Positions 51,397 through 61,995 are shown, numbered from the stretch's first letter. The stretch is DNA of 64,000 nucleotides from Protopterus annectens (GCF_019279795.1 NC_056745.1:511625006-511689005); one strand, 5' to 3'. Program-made: numbers and translations. Notes: generated by a model not told the origin, from the sequence alone.

Positions 51397-53042
51397 TGGA
51401 AAGGACCAATTTTTTTGAGGGCCAGTTTCTGCTAAACCTAGGTGGTTGAACCTGTAAGAAATCCTTTACGGTCTGCATTGATTTTGCTTTAGCCTCCATT
51501 TTCTTCAACACCTCTTCTGCCTTAACACCAAAGTATCATGTTGTAGTGGAGCATCCAACAATTTTACTTTAACATGTTCAGGTAAACTTTGTTCTTTCAA
51601 CCAAGCAAGCCTTCGAATGATAAGAGCCTGTAACTGCGGCTCTACAAGAAGCCTCTAATGAATCAAAACCACATTGCAGAGTATGCTTTCCCACTTGTTC
51701 AGCTGCGTGCAATAAATCTTGCATTTCCTTACTGTCAGGACTTTGAGTTTGTAAGCATTTTCTGTTTTAACACAGACATGAGGTACTGCTGAAAATTAAG
51801 CATGTGAAACTGACAATTTAAAGCCCTTACAGCTAAAGTAGCAGAAGTGTAAACTTTTTCCCCCCATCTATACAGAGCTCTTGAATCCCTATCAGAGGGG
51901 ACAGGGTTTTTAGCAGTGGAAGCCTAAACACCTTTGGGACCCTGAGAAATTTTTTCTGGGTCCGCAGCAAGGTTTTTGTAAATACATTTATGAGAGTCAG
52001 GGACCCTGTAAGTACTTGTCTGGCTTAACTGGTGTAGGGGGCAAAGAATCAGGAGACAGACAGGATTCAGAAAAAACATCATCCACAATATCAAGCACAG
52101 GGGGAATAGCAAGGGGCCTGTGCTGAGGCAATAAAGAAAGTCTCTGAGCCTTTTCTTGGATTCTGAGTAATCCTGGCTCTCCCAATGGAAATGCTCCCTC
52201 ATGGTGTGCAGGGTTTCCCCAAAAGAATAATCCTCAGGCGGAGAGGCTGAAGGTATAGATTCTTCTGCATCAGAGTCCTCATAGGGAGGAAGAGAATATC
52301 CCTGATCTGAAGAGGAATCAGAGGAAATAGAAACCTGGTCAGAGGAATCATAATCAGTGTCTTGCCTAGGCCTTTTATCAGGAGGGGGATGGGAACCCCT
52401 AATCAAAGTAATTAAGTCTTCGGCCATTTTAAGCATCTGTTTCTTTGGCATAGTTGACTGTTCAGGAGAATGCTGTACTTGTTTCCTTGTCTTTATTGGT
52501 GTTTTTGACTTTGCCTTGGCTGCTGTAGTGGACTTAATAGTAAGTTGTGATGGTCTGAAAACACCCTCAGAAGCCAATGCATGCTCAGCGGCTCCGGACC
52601 CATCTGAGGGAATAGTTTCCGCAGGCCCAATACCTTGAGTTTCCATAGGCCTAGGTGTCTCCACGTGGGTGTCGGAAAGGGCCTGTGGCTCTGAGGTAGC
52701 GGGTGTCAGGGGCTGCGAAAGCACCTCACTGAGAACCAGCGACAGGCCTAGAAGAGGCTTCGTCGTCTGTTTTGGACCTCGGATGCTTGTCCTTTTCTTT
52801 GTCTTTGCGTTTTTTATAAATTCCGGTCGGTTGTTCCAACGGCATTATGTAGTTAAACTTTCGGCCAAAGTAATGTAAAGCAAAATCAAACAGACGCTTA
52901 ATAGTGCGTTTGTTGAATCTAGCACAAAACCGACAACTAGTAACGTCGTGGTCAGGGCTAGGCAAGGAATACAGTAAGAGTGAAAGTCCTTATGAGGTAT
53001 TTGCTTCCCACAAGAAATACAATTATTAACTTTTACTGACAT
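51275..53042 (-). pseudogene. Gag of G
   Basis: Start at 53,042: MSVKVNNCISCGKQIPHKDF then CIPC; shifted after CLA, and the CRFC end is found in another frame near 52,945. Further on KKRKDKEKDKHPR, MPKKQMLKMAEDLITLIRG, DKRPRQDTD, FGETLHTMREHFHWESQDY, the RVPDSHKCIYKNLAADPE step, then decayed KKVYTSA-type and CGFDSLEAS steps, and at the end QTVKDFLQVQPPRFSRNWPS with a Gly/Arg/Pro-rich tail (51,275-51,511). At least five breaks. Confidence 0.8.
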
Positions 53043-53179
53043 CGGTCTGGAGCAAGAAAAAGTTTCCCCAACGGGGTACTTAGCTTTATTGAAGACTTCG
53101 GTTCTGAAACTCGATTTTGAAAATCTCAGGAATCGGCCGACCGGCACTTGTGAACTGCTTTTGCTTCGGGCACCGTGCG

Positions 53180-53361
53180 GCAAGAAAGACTGAAGAAAAT
53201 GGCGTCGGTTGCATCCTTTATACCCCTGGCGCACTGACGTCAGGGAAGAGGCAACAGCAACAGATGCCGGACCTAAACTTTGGAACTCTGTCCGACTGAG
53301 GGCTGCCTGCCAGCAGGATAACCCAAGTGTAATGACTGCAACAGTGAAACACGATGAACAT
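53180..53361 (-). repeat. Right terminal repeat of G, with promoter
   Basis: Whole. tgacgtca near 53,236 and gggtataaagg near 53,219 (minus). Tip: gtgaaacacgatgaacat. Then the recombinase of E resumes. Confidence 0.9.
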
Positions 53362-53950
53362 CAGTATCTTTTCCACTTTTCAGCATAGGAATTTCTGATG
53401 CTAGGCCTCCTTACCTCCAAAATGACATCCTGCACGTGCTTACTGAGGGATGATAGAGGACACCTCATGGAATTAGCCAGGCTGCAAGGTTCAGGACTTG
53501 AAGCTGAGGGTGCAGAATCTGGCCCGCCTGCTGGGACAGCAGGGAAGGGATCCGAGGCAGGTGCCATGGAGTGCAGCTGTGTCAGACTGCGCAAGAGGTG
53601 GTACCAGTGCTGGTGTGGCCAGTGTGTTGCAATCAGTATTGTTCTTGGCTTGTCCTGTTTGATCTTTAGTAGAACCTTTGAGAGACAGAGGGGGAAAGGC
53701 ATAAACAGAGAGGCTTTCCCAAGTAAAGGACAGGGCATCCCTTTCCAAGCTTGACTGTGGGGAGCTCAGGTGCAGAATTTGTTCAATTGGTAGTTCTGAG
53801 GGGAGGCAAACAGGTCTACCTCTGGGGTCCCCCATTAGTTCCTCAAGAGGTTGAATATTTTGGGTTCTAGTTTCCATTCGTGTGGGTCCATAAGAATTCT
53901 GCTCAAGTCTGCCAGTGAATTTAGTTTGCCTGGCAGGAATTGAGCTTGTA
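53362..53950 (-). pseudogene. YR N-terminal piece and methyltransferase-like domain of E
   Basis: 53,361-53,738: the recombinase frame, with HVQDVILEVRRPSIRNSYAE and KWKRY ending exactly at G. The same DNA upstream carries the methyltransferase-like domain in other frames: RDALSFTWESLSVYAFPPLS in 53,491-54,159 and a TNTDCNTLATPALVP reading in the overlapping frame. The domain start (FNLLRN) is at the end of 53,835-54,047. Frameshifted. Confidence 0.75.
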
Positions 53951-54290
53951 GGTGCACTTGGTAGCTCAAGGCTGTGCTCCACAGAGCCATGGCTAGTCTG
54001 CAGAGAGGGTAGGAGTGGGCTCCCCCCTGAATGTTTATGTACCACATAACTGTGGTGGTGTGTCTTTACCACTACTTGTCCTGGAAGAATAAGGTCTTTG
54101 AAGGCTGTCAGAGCATTCTGTACAGCTAACATTTCTTTTTGATTGATATGCAAGTGCATCTGTCTCAGGTTCCATTTGCCCTGAATGTACTACTCTGCCA
54201 TGTGAGCCCCCCATGCACACACTGATGCGTCTGTTGTTAGGGTTTGGGCAGCAGGGGGTAGACTGAAAGGGAGTTCCTTGTTGTGGTAGC
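53835..54290 (-). pseudogene. RNase H of E
   Basis: TLTTDASVCAWGAHMAE near 54,235 (first Asp), MHLHINQKEMLAVQNALTAF at 54,159 (Glu), then the DN step, which reads KTHHHSYVV because of a short deletion near 54,060, and GKLNSLADLSRILMDPHEWK near 53,900. So the second active-site Asp is lost. Dead. Confidence 0.78.
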
Positions 54291-54499
54291 AGGCCTCTGC
54301 CCACCAAAGGAACTCTGTCCTTAGACAAGGAATGATAGGGATTATTATTTCCAGGTCCTGAGAATGTTGACACCATATACTTTTTAGATACCACTGGAGT
54401 TTCCTCATATGCAGTCTTGCATATGGAATTAGCAGAATGCAAAAGGCCATGAACCCCAGAGCTTGCAGTATTTTTCTTGCAGATAGCTGGGTTTTTCTC

Positions 54500-55300
54500 C
54501 GGAGTGAGGAATGCCATCTGGGAAGTTGTGTTCAAGCTTGCTCCCAGCAATACAATCTGTTGGCAGGATACTAGGTGAGATTTCTTTTCATTGATGGTGT
54601 ACCCCAGTGAGGTTAGAAGTTTCTTTACAAATGCCAGTTGTAGTAATAGCAAGTCCTGGCTTTTTGCCTGAATCACACAATTGTCCAGGTATGGGTAAAT
54701 TTGAATATTTCTCTGCCTGCAGAATGCAATGGCTGGAGCTAGACAATTTGTGAACACCCTGGGCGCGGTAGATAAGCCAAAAGGAAGTGCAGAGAACTGA
54801 AAGTGTGTGGAGCCTGCCCTGAAACGTAGGTGTTGTATGCAGGATTCTCTTACTGGGATGGGCAGGTAAGATTCCTTTAAGTGTAGAGTTGCCAGCCAGG
54901 GATCCTTGGCTAGCATAGGAAGAAGCTGTTGAAGAGTTAGCATTTGGAATTTTGGAACCATCAGAAAGGTGTTGAGAATAGAGAGGTCCAGGATAGGACG
55001 CCAGGTGTTTTCTTTTCTGGGTACCAGAAAAAGTCTAGAATAAAAACCTTGTCTCCTTAGTTATGCTGGGACAGGTTGAATAGCCCTGATACTGAGAAGA
55101 GAAAACCTGCTGTTGGGCCTCCGCCCACTGATTTGGGGGGAGGTCTGGCCAACCATTTGGGGTTGGTAGTGTGTGGAAGTGGAATCTGTATCCTCGGGAA
55201 AGTATGTTCAAAACCAGCTTGTCCTGGGTAATGAGTTCCCAGTTTTTTGCATGCAGGGCAAACTTTCCCTCCTAAGGGAGCAAGTAGTTCAGCAGGGCTT
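54500..55300 (-). pseudogene. RT of E
   Basis: Open in 54,035-54,961: VPKFQMLTLQQLLPMLAKDP, LATLHLKESYLPIPVRESC (motif A Asp reads His), QFSALPFGLSTAPRVFTNCL and IYPYLDNCVIQAKSQD, where the second Asp of YLDD reads Asn. Both catalytic positions are thus changed. The upstream fingers (to about 55,290) are in other frames. Clearly dead. Confidence 0.83.
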
Positions 55301-55388
55301 GGAAGGGTTAAGGTTAAGTAATTGTGCTATTTGTCCGTAGGGGGGTGGCTTACTACTCCCTCCTTTGGAAATGGGAGCCCCTCATTGC

Positions 55389-56168
55389 TTAGATCTGTGA
55401 ATAGCCTGAGACTGAAGTCTTGGGGGTCTGCTGTTCCTGGGTTTGGACTGAAGAGCTGGAAGGGACGGGAAAGGACCAGTTCTTTGAAGGACAATGCCTA
55501 CTGAATCTGGGAGGCTGAACTTGTAGAAAATCTTTAACAGTTTGCATAGATATAGCTTTTTCCTCCATCCTTTTGAGAACTTCCTCTGCTTTGTTGCCAA
55601 AAAGGCGGTCTTGGTTTAAGGGTGCATCCAGTAAATTAGCTTTAGTATGATCTGGCAAGTTTTGTTCCATAAGACAAGCATGCCTTCTAAGTACAGACCC
55701 AGTGACAGCAGCCCTGCAAGATGCCTCTAAAGCATCAAAACCACATTGCAAAGTATGTTTACCAACCTGTTCTGCAGAATGCATTAAATCTTGCAGGTGT
55801 GTGTTCAGCGCAGTCAGGAATCATCATCATTTTTTGTTTAAGTAGTCCCATAATATGCTGCTGATACTTTAACAAATGAAACTGGCAAATTAAAGCCCTA
55901 ATGGCCAAAGTAGCAGAAGTGTATAACTTCTTACCCTATCTGTCCAAGGCTCTAGAATCTCTATCAGAAGGGGTAGGATTTTTGGCAGCAGTAGCCTTAA
56001 TATCTTTTGGTCCTTGGGAAATTGTCTCTGGATCCGCAGTAGGATTCTTGAAGAGGAACTTGTGAGAGTCAGGTACTCTGTAGTACCCGTCAGGTTTTCT
56101 GGGAACTGGAGGTAAAGTGTCTGGGGTAAGGCTCGATTCCAAGAAAACATCATCTACAATAGCCAGAA
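55389..56168 (-). pseudogene. Gag of E, C-terminal piece
   Basis: 55,389-55,784: SAEQVGKHTLQCGFDALEAS, CLMEQNLPDHTKANLLDAP, LFGNKAEEVLKRMEEK and QTVKDFLQVQPPRFSR. 55,936-56,142: MESSLTPDTLPPVPRKPDG, YYRVPDSHKFLFKNPTADPE and SDRDSRALDR. One break near 55,800. Cut by DIRS H at 56,168 at the step that reads VDDVF in other copies. Confidence 0.8.
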
Positions 56169-56382
56169 AGTACAGTTGTGTACACTTACCATAAATGTAT
56201 ATGTTAGAGTGTATTCAATGTTGCAGTCATTACATTTGGGTTATCTGCTTGCAGTAGCCCTCAGTCAGCCTGATTAATAAAGTCTTGGGTCCTGTGTCGG
56301 TTGCTGTCCCTTCTTCCATGATGTTAGGTCGTCAGGGGTATAAAACATGCAGCAGACACCATTACATCAGTTTTTCTTGCCC
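56169..56382 (+). repeat. Left terminal repeat of H
   Basis: Pairs with 61,553-61,692: gcttgcagtagccctcag / ctgagggctactgcaagc. The CRE word is decayed (tgatgttagg) but ggtataaaac is kept near 56,338. Confidence 0.88.
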
Positions 56383-56542
56383 CACATGTCAGGTGCCCCC
56401 CTAACGGGAAGCAATTAAATCTATAACGCAAGGATATACCTCCAACAAAAAAGCAAATATACCAAAAAGCTTTTTGAGCATAGCAAATGAGAGTAGAGGT
56501 ATAGCCAAAAGAAGAAAGGGGGCTGGAGGGAGGGTAACCAGG

Positions 56543-56635
56543 ACTGCAACAGTGAATACACTCGAACATCTACATTTATGGTAAGTGTACACAACTGTAC
56601 TATGTTCGTGTTTCACTGTTGCAGTCATTACATTT
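56543..56635 (-). repeat. Internal complementary region of H
   Basis: gcaacagtgaatacactcgaac to acaactgtact, then atgttcgtgtttcactgttgcag. The second half (gttcgtgttt) lacks the tcat/ttct present in other copies, so H's own right tip should read aaacacgaacat; that tip is outside the window. Confidence 0.85.
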
Positions 56636-56689
56636 GGGTAGATTCCCAAAGCTAAGGTTGGGAGGAGGAATTTAAATAAAATTAGGACC

Positions 56690-57720
56690 AGCTATAAGGG
56701 CCCTGCAAGACTGCAGTGGCAAAACCAGCTCTAGATTTAGAGAAAATTGGTAAATGACAATGCTTGGTGAAAGTATGCACAGAACTCCAGGTAGCAGCTT
56801 CTATGATGTCCCTGGTAGGGAACACCTCTTAGAAAGGCTGTAGAGGTAGAGGCAGCCCTGGTTGAATGGGGTCTGATGCCCTGTGGGATAGGTTTTCCAT
56901 GGTGCTTATAGCAGAAATGAATGCAGTGGCCCATCCATTTTGAAATGGTTTGCTTTGAAATAGCTTTCCCCTCTGTCCCTGCAGCAAATGCCACCAGCAG
57001 TTGTTCAGATTTCCTTTGAGGTTTAGTCCTGTCCAAACAATCTTAAGTTGTCTGTGCACATCTAAGCAGTGCAGTATCCATTCCCATTTGTTCTGTGGGT
57101 TAGGAAAAAAGGTAGGCAAATGAATGGACTGATTAAGAGCCACACTGGATACCACCTTGGGCATGAAGGAGGGATCGATTCTGAAGGACACCCTGTCCGC
57201 ATGAAAAATGATGAAAGGCTCCACTGCCATAAGAGCCTATAATTCAGAAACCTTTCTTGCAGAAGTGACTGCTAAAAGGAAAGCAGTTTTCCAGGAAAGG
57301 AATTTTAAATCTGCAGTAGCAGCTGTCTCGAAAGGAGGAATAATGAGTTTCTCCAAGGCAAAGTTAAGTCTCAGGCTGCAGTAGAAGCTCTCCTGGGTGG
57401 CCTTAAATTTTTGGCCCCTCTGAGGAACTGCTTGAGCACTGGATGAGAGAAGAGGGGAGGCTCTGTGCTATAATGAGCTGAAATGGCTGAGGCATGAATT
57501 TTGATGGAGGAAAAAGACAAGCCCTTATGAAGCATCTCAGTCAAATATTGTACAATCTGAGGTAAATTGTGCACTGTTGCTCTCATCCCTTGAGACTGGT
57601 TCCAGGTACAAAAATCTTTTCCATTTTGCAGCATAAGATTTTCTAGTACTAGGCCTCCTAGCCTCTAAAATGATATCCATCACTGATTTACTGAGGGGTG
57701 GTAAAGGAGAGATTAGGTAA
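56690..57720 (-). pseudogene. Tyrosine recombinase of H
   Basis: DIILEARRPSTRKSYAAKWK (57,537-57,839), then one frame over SIKIHASAISAHYSTEPP and LKQFLRGAKNLRPPRRA. Arg I (ARKVSEL-type) near 57,245 carries a stop. SFMPKVVSSVALNQSIHLP, then KAISKQTISKWMGHCIHF and PHSTRAASTSTAFLRG (HxxR). The last step (EFCAYFHQAL for W-SVHTFTKHY) is shifted. At least five breaks. Confidence 0.82.
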
Positions 57721-58160
57721 TTATCCAGGCTGCTAGGTTCAGGGTTTGCAGCTGAGGGTGCAGAATCTGGTTCTCCTGCTGAGAAAACAGGGAAGGAGTC
57801 TGGGGCAGGTGCCATGGGGCCAAGCGTGACACACTGCAAAGGAGGGGGTACCAGTGTTGGCGTGGCCAGTCTGGCTCAATTAAAATCGTCCTCGACTTGT
57901 CCTGTTTGATCTTTAAGAGAACCTTGGTGAGGAAAGGCATAAACTGATAGGTTTTTCCAGCTGAAGGATAGAGCATCCACTTTCCAAGCTAAGTTTCTGG
58001 AGAATCCTTGTGCAAAATTTGTCCAATTGATGGTTCTGGAGGGAGGCAAACAGATCTATATCTGGGCTCCCCCATTTGCTTGTCAACATGTTGAAAACCC
58101 TTGGTTCCAGTTTCCACTCGTGTGGGTCTATGAGGTTTCTGCTTAGTCCATGTGTGTATT
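57713..58160 (-). pseudogene. Methyltransferase-like domain of H
   Basis: DPHEWKLEPRVFNMLTSKWG, SPDIDLFASLQNHQLDKFC in 57,913-58,281, then in 57,713-57,976 TKVLLKIKQDKSRTILIEPD, WPRQHWYPLL. The FPPL step was lost in a short deletion near 57,935. The recombinase frame (57,537-57,839) overlaps its end. Confidence 0.76.
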
Positions 58161-58790
58161 TAGTTTTCCTTGTAGGAATTGAGCTTGTAGATTCACTTGG
58201 TAGCTCAAGGCTATGTTCCACAATGCCATGGCTAGTCTGCAGAGGGGGTAAGAGTGTGTACCCCCCCTGCTTATGTATCACATGACCGTGGTGTTGTCCG
58301 TCTTTACCATTAGTTGTCCAGGAAGAATGTGGTCCTTGAAGGCTGTCAGAGTATTCTGTACAGCTAAGAGGAGGGAGTATTCTGTACAGCTAATATCTCC
58401 TTTTGATGTGTAGGTGCATTTGACTTGGGTTCCATTTGCCCTGAATGCACTTCCCTGCCAGGTGAGCCCCCCATGCATAGTCTGATGCATCTGTTAAGGT
58501 TTGGGTGGCAGGGGGTAGTGTGAATGGTAGTCCCCTGTTTTGGTGGCAGGCCTCTGCCCACCAAAGGAACTCTAGGCGTAGGCAAGGTATGATAGGAATC
58601 ATTGCTTCTAAATCCTGTGAATGTTGACACCATAGGCTTTTGAGATACCATTGCAGTTTCCTCATATGCAGCCCTGCATATGGAATTAGAAGAATGCAGG
58701 AGGCCATGAACCCTAAGGCTTGCAGTATTTGCCTTGCCGATAACTGGGTTTTTGTGGCCACTTGTTTGAAAGTAGGTTGTCAAATGAATC
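58160..58790 (-). pseudogene. RNase H of H
   Basis: 58,390-58,761: ARQILQALGFMASCILLIPY, HMRKLQWYLKSLW and LTDASDYAWGAHLAGKC (first Asp). Then LAVQNTLTAF and VKTDNTTVM (Asp). A tandem duplication of about 40 bases, with tattctgtacagcta twice (58,350 and 58,378), breaks the INQKE step with the active Glu. So the domain is dead from a local duplication. Confidence 0.78.
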
Positions 58791-58799
58791 CGTTTCTCT

Positions 58800-59640
58800 G
58801 GCGTGAGGAAAGCCATCTGGGAAGTTGCATTCAAGCTTGCTCCCAGGAATATAATTTGTTGACAGGGTACCAGGTGTGATTTACTTTTATTTATGGTGTA
58901 CCCCAGACAAGTCAGTACCCTTTGAACAAAGGTCAGATGATACAAAAGTATGTCCTGGCTTTCTGCCTGAATTAGACAATCGTCTAGGTAAGGGTATATT
59001 TGAATATTTCTTTGTCTGCAAAATGCAATTACTGGAGCTAGGCATTTTGTGAATACCCTGGGCGCGGTAGATAAGCCAAAGGGCAGTGCAGAGAACTGAT
59101 AGTGCATGTAGCCTGCTTTGAAGCATAGGTATCTCCTGCAAGACTCCCTGATAGGGATGTGCAGGTATGCTTCTTTTAAGTCTAGTGTTGCCAACCATGC
59201 ATCTTTGCCTAGCAAAGGAAGCAGCTGGTGAAGAGTCAGCATCTTGAAATGTGGAATCACCAGAAAGGTATTTAGAGTAGAAAGGTCCAGTATAGGACGC
59301 CATGTACTGCCTTTTCTGGGTACCAGAAAGTGTCTCAAATAAAAGCCTTGTCCCTTTTGCTCTTCTGGTACCAACTGAATAGCCCCATGCTTAAGAGAGA
59401 GAGTACTTGTTTTTGGGCCTCTGCCCACTGATTTGGGGGTAGATCTGGCCACCCGCTTGGTGTTGGTAATGTGTGGAAATGAAATCTGTAACCTTGGGAC
59501 ACTACATTTAAAACCCATTTGTCCTGGGTAATGAGTTTCCTGTTTTTGGCCTGCAGACCAATCTTTCCGCCTAAAGGAGCATTCATTTGGGAAGTGCTTG
59601 GAAGTTTTAAAAGCATGTCATTGAGGCAGTTTTCCATAGG
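58800..59640 (-). pseudogene. RT of H
   Basis: 384 open codons (58,364-59,518). FYLRHFLVPRKGSTWRPILD, LSTLNTFLVIPHFKMLTLHQ, LATLDLKEAYLHIPIRESC (motif A intact), QFSALPFGLSTAPRVFTKCL and IYPYLDDCLIQAESQD (motif C intact at 58,979-58,990), YTINKSKSHLVPCQQ. The whole RT palm is in one frame with its catalytic Asp residues: the best RT in the window. The preceding PLGGKIGLQAKNRKLITQDK step is one frame over. Confidence 0.87.
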
Positions 59641-59687
59641 GGGGAGTCTTACTACTACCAGGTTTGGGTGCGGAAACCCCCCACTGC

Positions 59688-61413
59688 CTAGTCTTGTGTG
59701 TCCCTTGGGACTGAAACCTGGGGTTTCTGCTGTCTCTGGGTTTGGCTTGAAAAGACCTGGAAGGGCAGGAAAGGACCAATTTTTAGAGGGTCAATGCCTA
59801 CTAAATCTAGGAGGCTGAACTTGTACAAAATCTTTAACAGTTTGCATAGATTTAGCTTTACTTCCATCTTTTTAAGAACTTCCTCAGCCTTGTTGCCAAA
59901 CAGGCGGTCCTGACTTAAGGGAGCATCCAACAATTTAGCTTTAACATGATCAGGCAAAAATTGCTCCTTAAGCCAAGCATGCCTTCTGAGCACAAACCCA
60001 GTAACAGCAGCCCTGCAAGAGGCCTCTAATGAATCAAATCCACATTGCAAAGTATGTTTTCCAACCTGTTCAGCAGAATGCATTAAATCCTGTAATTTTT
60101 TATTTTCAGCACAGTCAGGAATTAACATAATTTTCTGTTTAAGCAATCCAATAACATGTTGTTGATACTTTAACATATGAAACTGGCAGTTTAAAGCCCT
60201 AATGGCCAAGGTTGCAGAAGTGTAAACTTGCTTACCCCATCTATCCAGCGCCCTGGAGTCTCTATCAGAGGGGGTTGGATTTTTAGCAGTAGAAGCCTTA
60301 ATTGCCCTTGGGTCCCTGTGAAATAGTCTCTGGATCCGCAATAGGATTTTTAAAAAGGAACTTGTGAGAATCAGGAACCCTGTAATATCTGTCAGGTTTT
60401 CTGGGAGCAGGAGGCAAAGAATCAGGGGCCAAACTAGATTCTGAAAAGAAATCATCAACAACGTCTAGTACAGGAGGTATAGCTAAAGGCCTATGCTGAG
60501 GCAGGAGTAAGAAATCGCTAAGCCTCTTTTTTGAATCATAAAAATCCCGGCTTTCCCAGTGGAAATGCTCCCTTAGAGTATGTAAGGTCTCACCAAAAGA
60601 AAAATCCTCTGGAGGGGAAGCAGAGGGAATAGAATGCTCTGCATTAGAATCTTCATAAGTAGATAAGGGCAAATCCAGATCATCAGAAAAATCAGAATCC
60701 TGTTCAGAAGAATCATAAACTTCAGTCCTAGGTCTCTTTGAAGGGGGAGGTTGGCTTCCCGATTAGAGTTATAAGATCTTCAGCCATTCTTATCATTTGC
60801 TTTTTAGGCATAGAGGCCTGAGCATGCGGCCTGGGCATCGGTTTCTTAGATATGGTTCGAGATTTTGGCCTGAATGAAGAAGGAGATGTTGATTTAATAT
60901 GCAAGTCTGTAGGCCTGAATAAACCCTCAGAAGCCATGCCTGCACAGCGGCTCCGGACCCATCCAAGGTAGAGACATCCGCAGGTTCCACAGTTGAAGCA
61001 TCTCGCGGCATACCGGACTCCGAATGGATCTCAGTAGAGGCCTGCGAGTCAGAAGTAGTGGGTATCAGGGGCTGCGAAAGCGCTTCACTGAGTACCAGCG
61101 AACTGGCGACTGGCTTAGAAGCATTGTCGGCAGCTTTGGACCTCGGCGGCCTGTCTGTCTTTATCTTTGCGTTTTTCGAAAACCCGGTAGTCAGATGGCT
61201 AACAGATGACATTTCTGGATAATTAAACCGAGAACCGAAATATTTAGAAGCGAAACTATACTGATGACGGATAGTGCGCTGATTAAATAAAGCACAAAAC
61301 TGACAGCAAGGTACGTTGTGGTCAGGGCCTAGGCAAGGAATACAGTACGAATGAAAATCTTTGTGAGGTATTTGCTTTCCACAAGTAATGCAATTATTAG
61401 CTTTTACTGACAT
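59688..61413 (-). pseudogene. Gag of H
   Basis: Start 61,413: MSVKANNCITCGKQIPHKDF, CIPCLGPDHNVPCCQFCALF, RTIRHQYSF, a Ser-rich part, then MPKKQMIRMAEDLITL; 60,298-60,672 has FGETLHTLREHFHWESRDF, LPQHRPLAIPPVLDVVDDFF and YYRVPDSHKFLFKNPIADPE; 59,688-60,461 has RALNCQFHMLKYQQHVI, TLQCGFDSLEASCRAA and WLKEQFLPDHVKAKLLDAP. Four frames in all; every block is present, making this the most complete Gag next to that of D. Confidence 0.82.
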
Positions 61414-61552
61414 CTGTAAGGAGCAAGAAAAAGTTTCCCCAACAAGGGGAATTAACTTTAGCTAAAGACTTCGGTTCTGAAACTCGAAAATGAAAATTTC
61501 AGGAGTCGGCCGACCGGCACTTGCCAGCCGCTTCTGCTTCAGGCACTGCACG

Positions 61553-61692
61553 GCAAGACAGACTGATGTAATAGCATCGGCTGCATATTTTATACCCCTG
61601 ACGATCTGACGTCATGGAAGAAGGGACAGCAACCGATGCAGGACCCAAGACTTTGTTACTCAGGCCGACTGAGGGCTACTGCAAGCAGATAA
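61553..61692 (-). repeat. Right terminal repeat of H, cut by I
   Basis: Inverse of 56,169-56,382 from tcttgcc inward part to gcaagcagataa. gggtataaaata-like box (minus) near 61,590. Stops where agtacag of I begins. Confidence 0.86.
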
Positions 61693-61894
61693 AGTACAGT
61701 TGTGTACATTTACCATAAATGTAGATGTTAGAGTGTATTCACTGTTGCAGTCATTACATTTGGGTAATCTGCTGGCAGGTTGCCCTCAGTCGGCCTGATT
61801 AACAAAGTCTTGGGTCCTGCGTCGGTTGCTGTCCCTTCTTCCATGACGTCAGGGGTATAAAACATGCAGCCGTCATTACATCAGTTTTTCTTGC
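61693..61894 (+). repeat. Left terminal repeat of I, with promoter-like words
   Basis: agtacagttgtgtacattta to tttttcttgcc. TGACGTCA at 61,844-61,851 and tataaaa near 61,856. Confidence 0.87.
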
Positions 61895-61923
61895 CACAGA
61901 TGTCAGGTGCCCCCCAAATGGGG

Positions 61924-61928
<5 letters not shown>

Positions 61929-61995
<67 letters not shown>
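61929..61995. repeat. (AT)n microsatellite in I
   Basis: About 33 uninterrupted TA/AT units between the left repeat and the ICR of I. Other copies have a few tatat or a short A-run at the same place (22,695; 46,850), so it grew from a small seed. Confidence 0.95.

Larger units (their letters stand above)
47995..53361 (-). mobile_element. DIRS element G, nested in the recombinase of E
   Basis: 5.4 kb. Right repeat whole with tip acacgatgaacat. The left repeat lacks its first bases and an internal 140 or so bases. All domains present: Gag, RT, RNase H, methyltransferase-like, YR. Long open parts remain: 469 codons for RT (49,987-51,396) and 337 codons for the RNase H region. Left tip words gttgtgtacctacc are intermediate between the two end types. 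Confidence 0.9.
46559..56168 (-). mobile_element. DIRS element E, split by G and H
   Basis: Copy inserted in F. Left tip agtacagttgtgtacactta after a flank ending aagac. Visible parts: left repeat, ICR, YR (cut by G at 47,994 and resuming at 53,362), methyltransferase-like, RNase H, RT and the Gag C-terminus (cut by H at 56,168). The rest of Gag and the right repeat must lie beyond the window, past H and I. Same end type as B, H and I. Confidence 0.88.
56169..61692 (-). mobile_element. DIRS element H
   Basis: Copy inserted in the gag of E. Left tip agtacagttgtgtacactta after a flank ending agaa. All domains in order. Its right repeat runs only to gcaagcagataa at 61,692, where DIRS I begins; the last 50 or so bases must lie past I, outside the window. 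Same end type as B, E and I. Confidence 0.9.
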
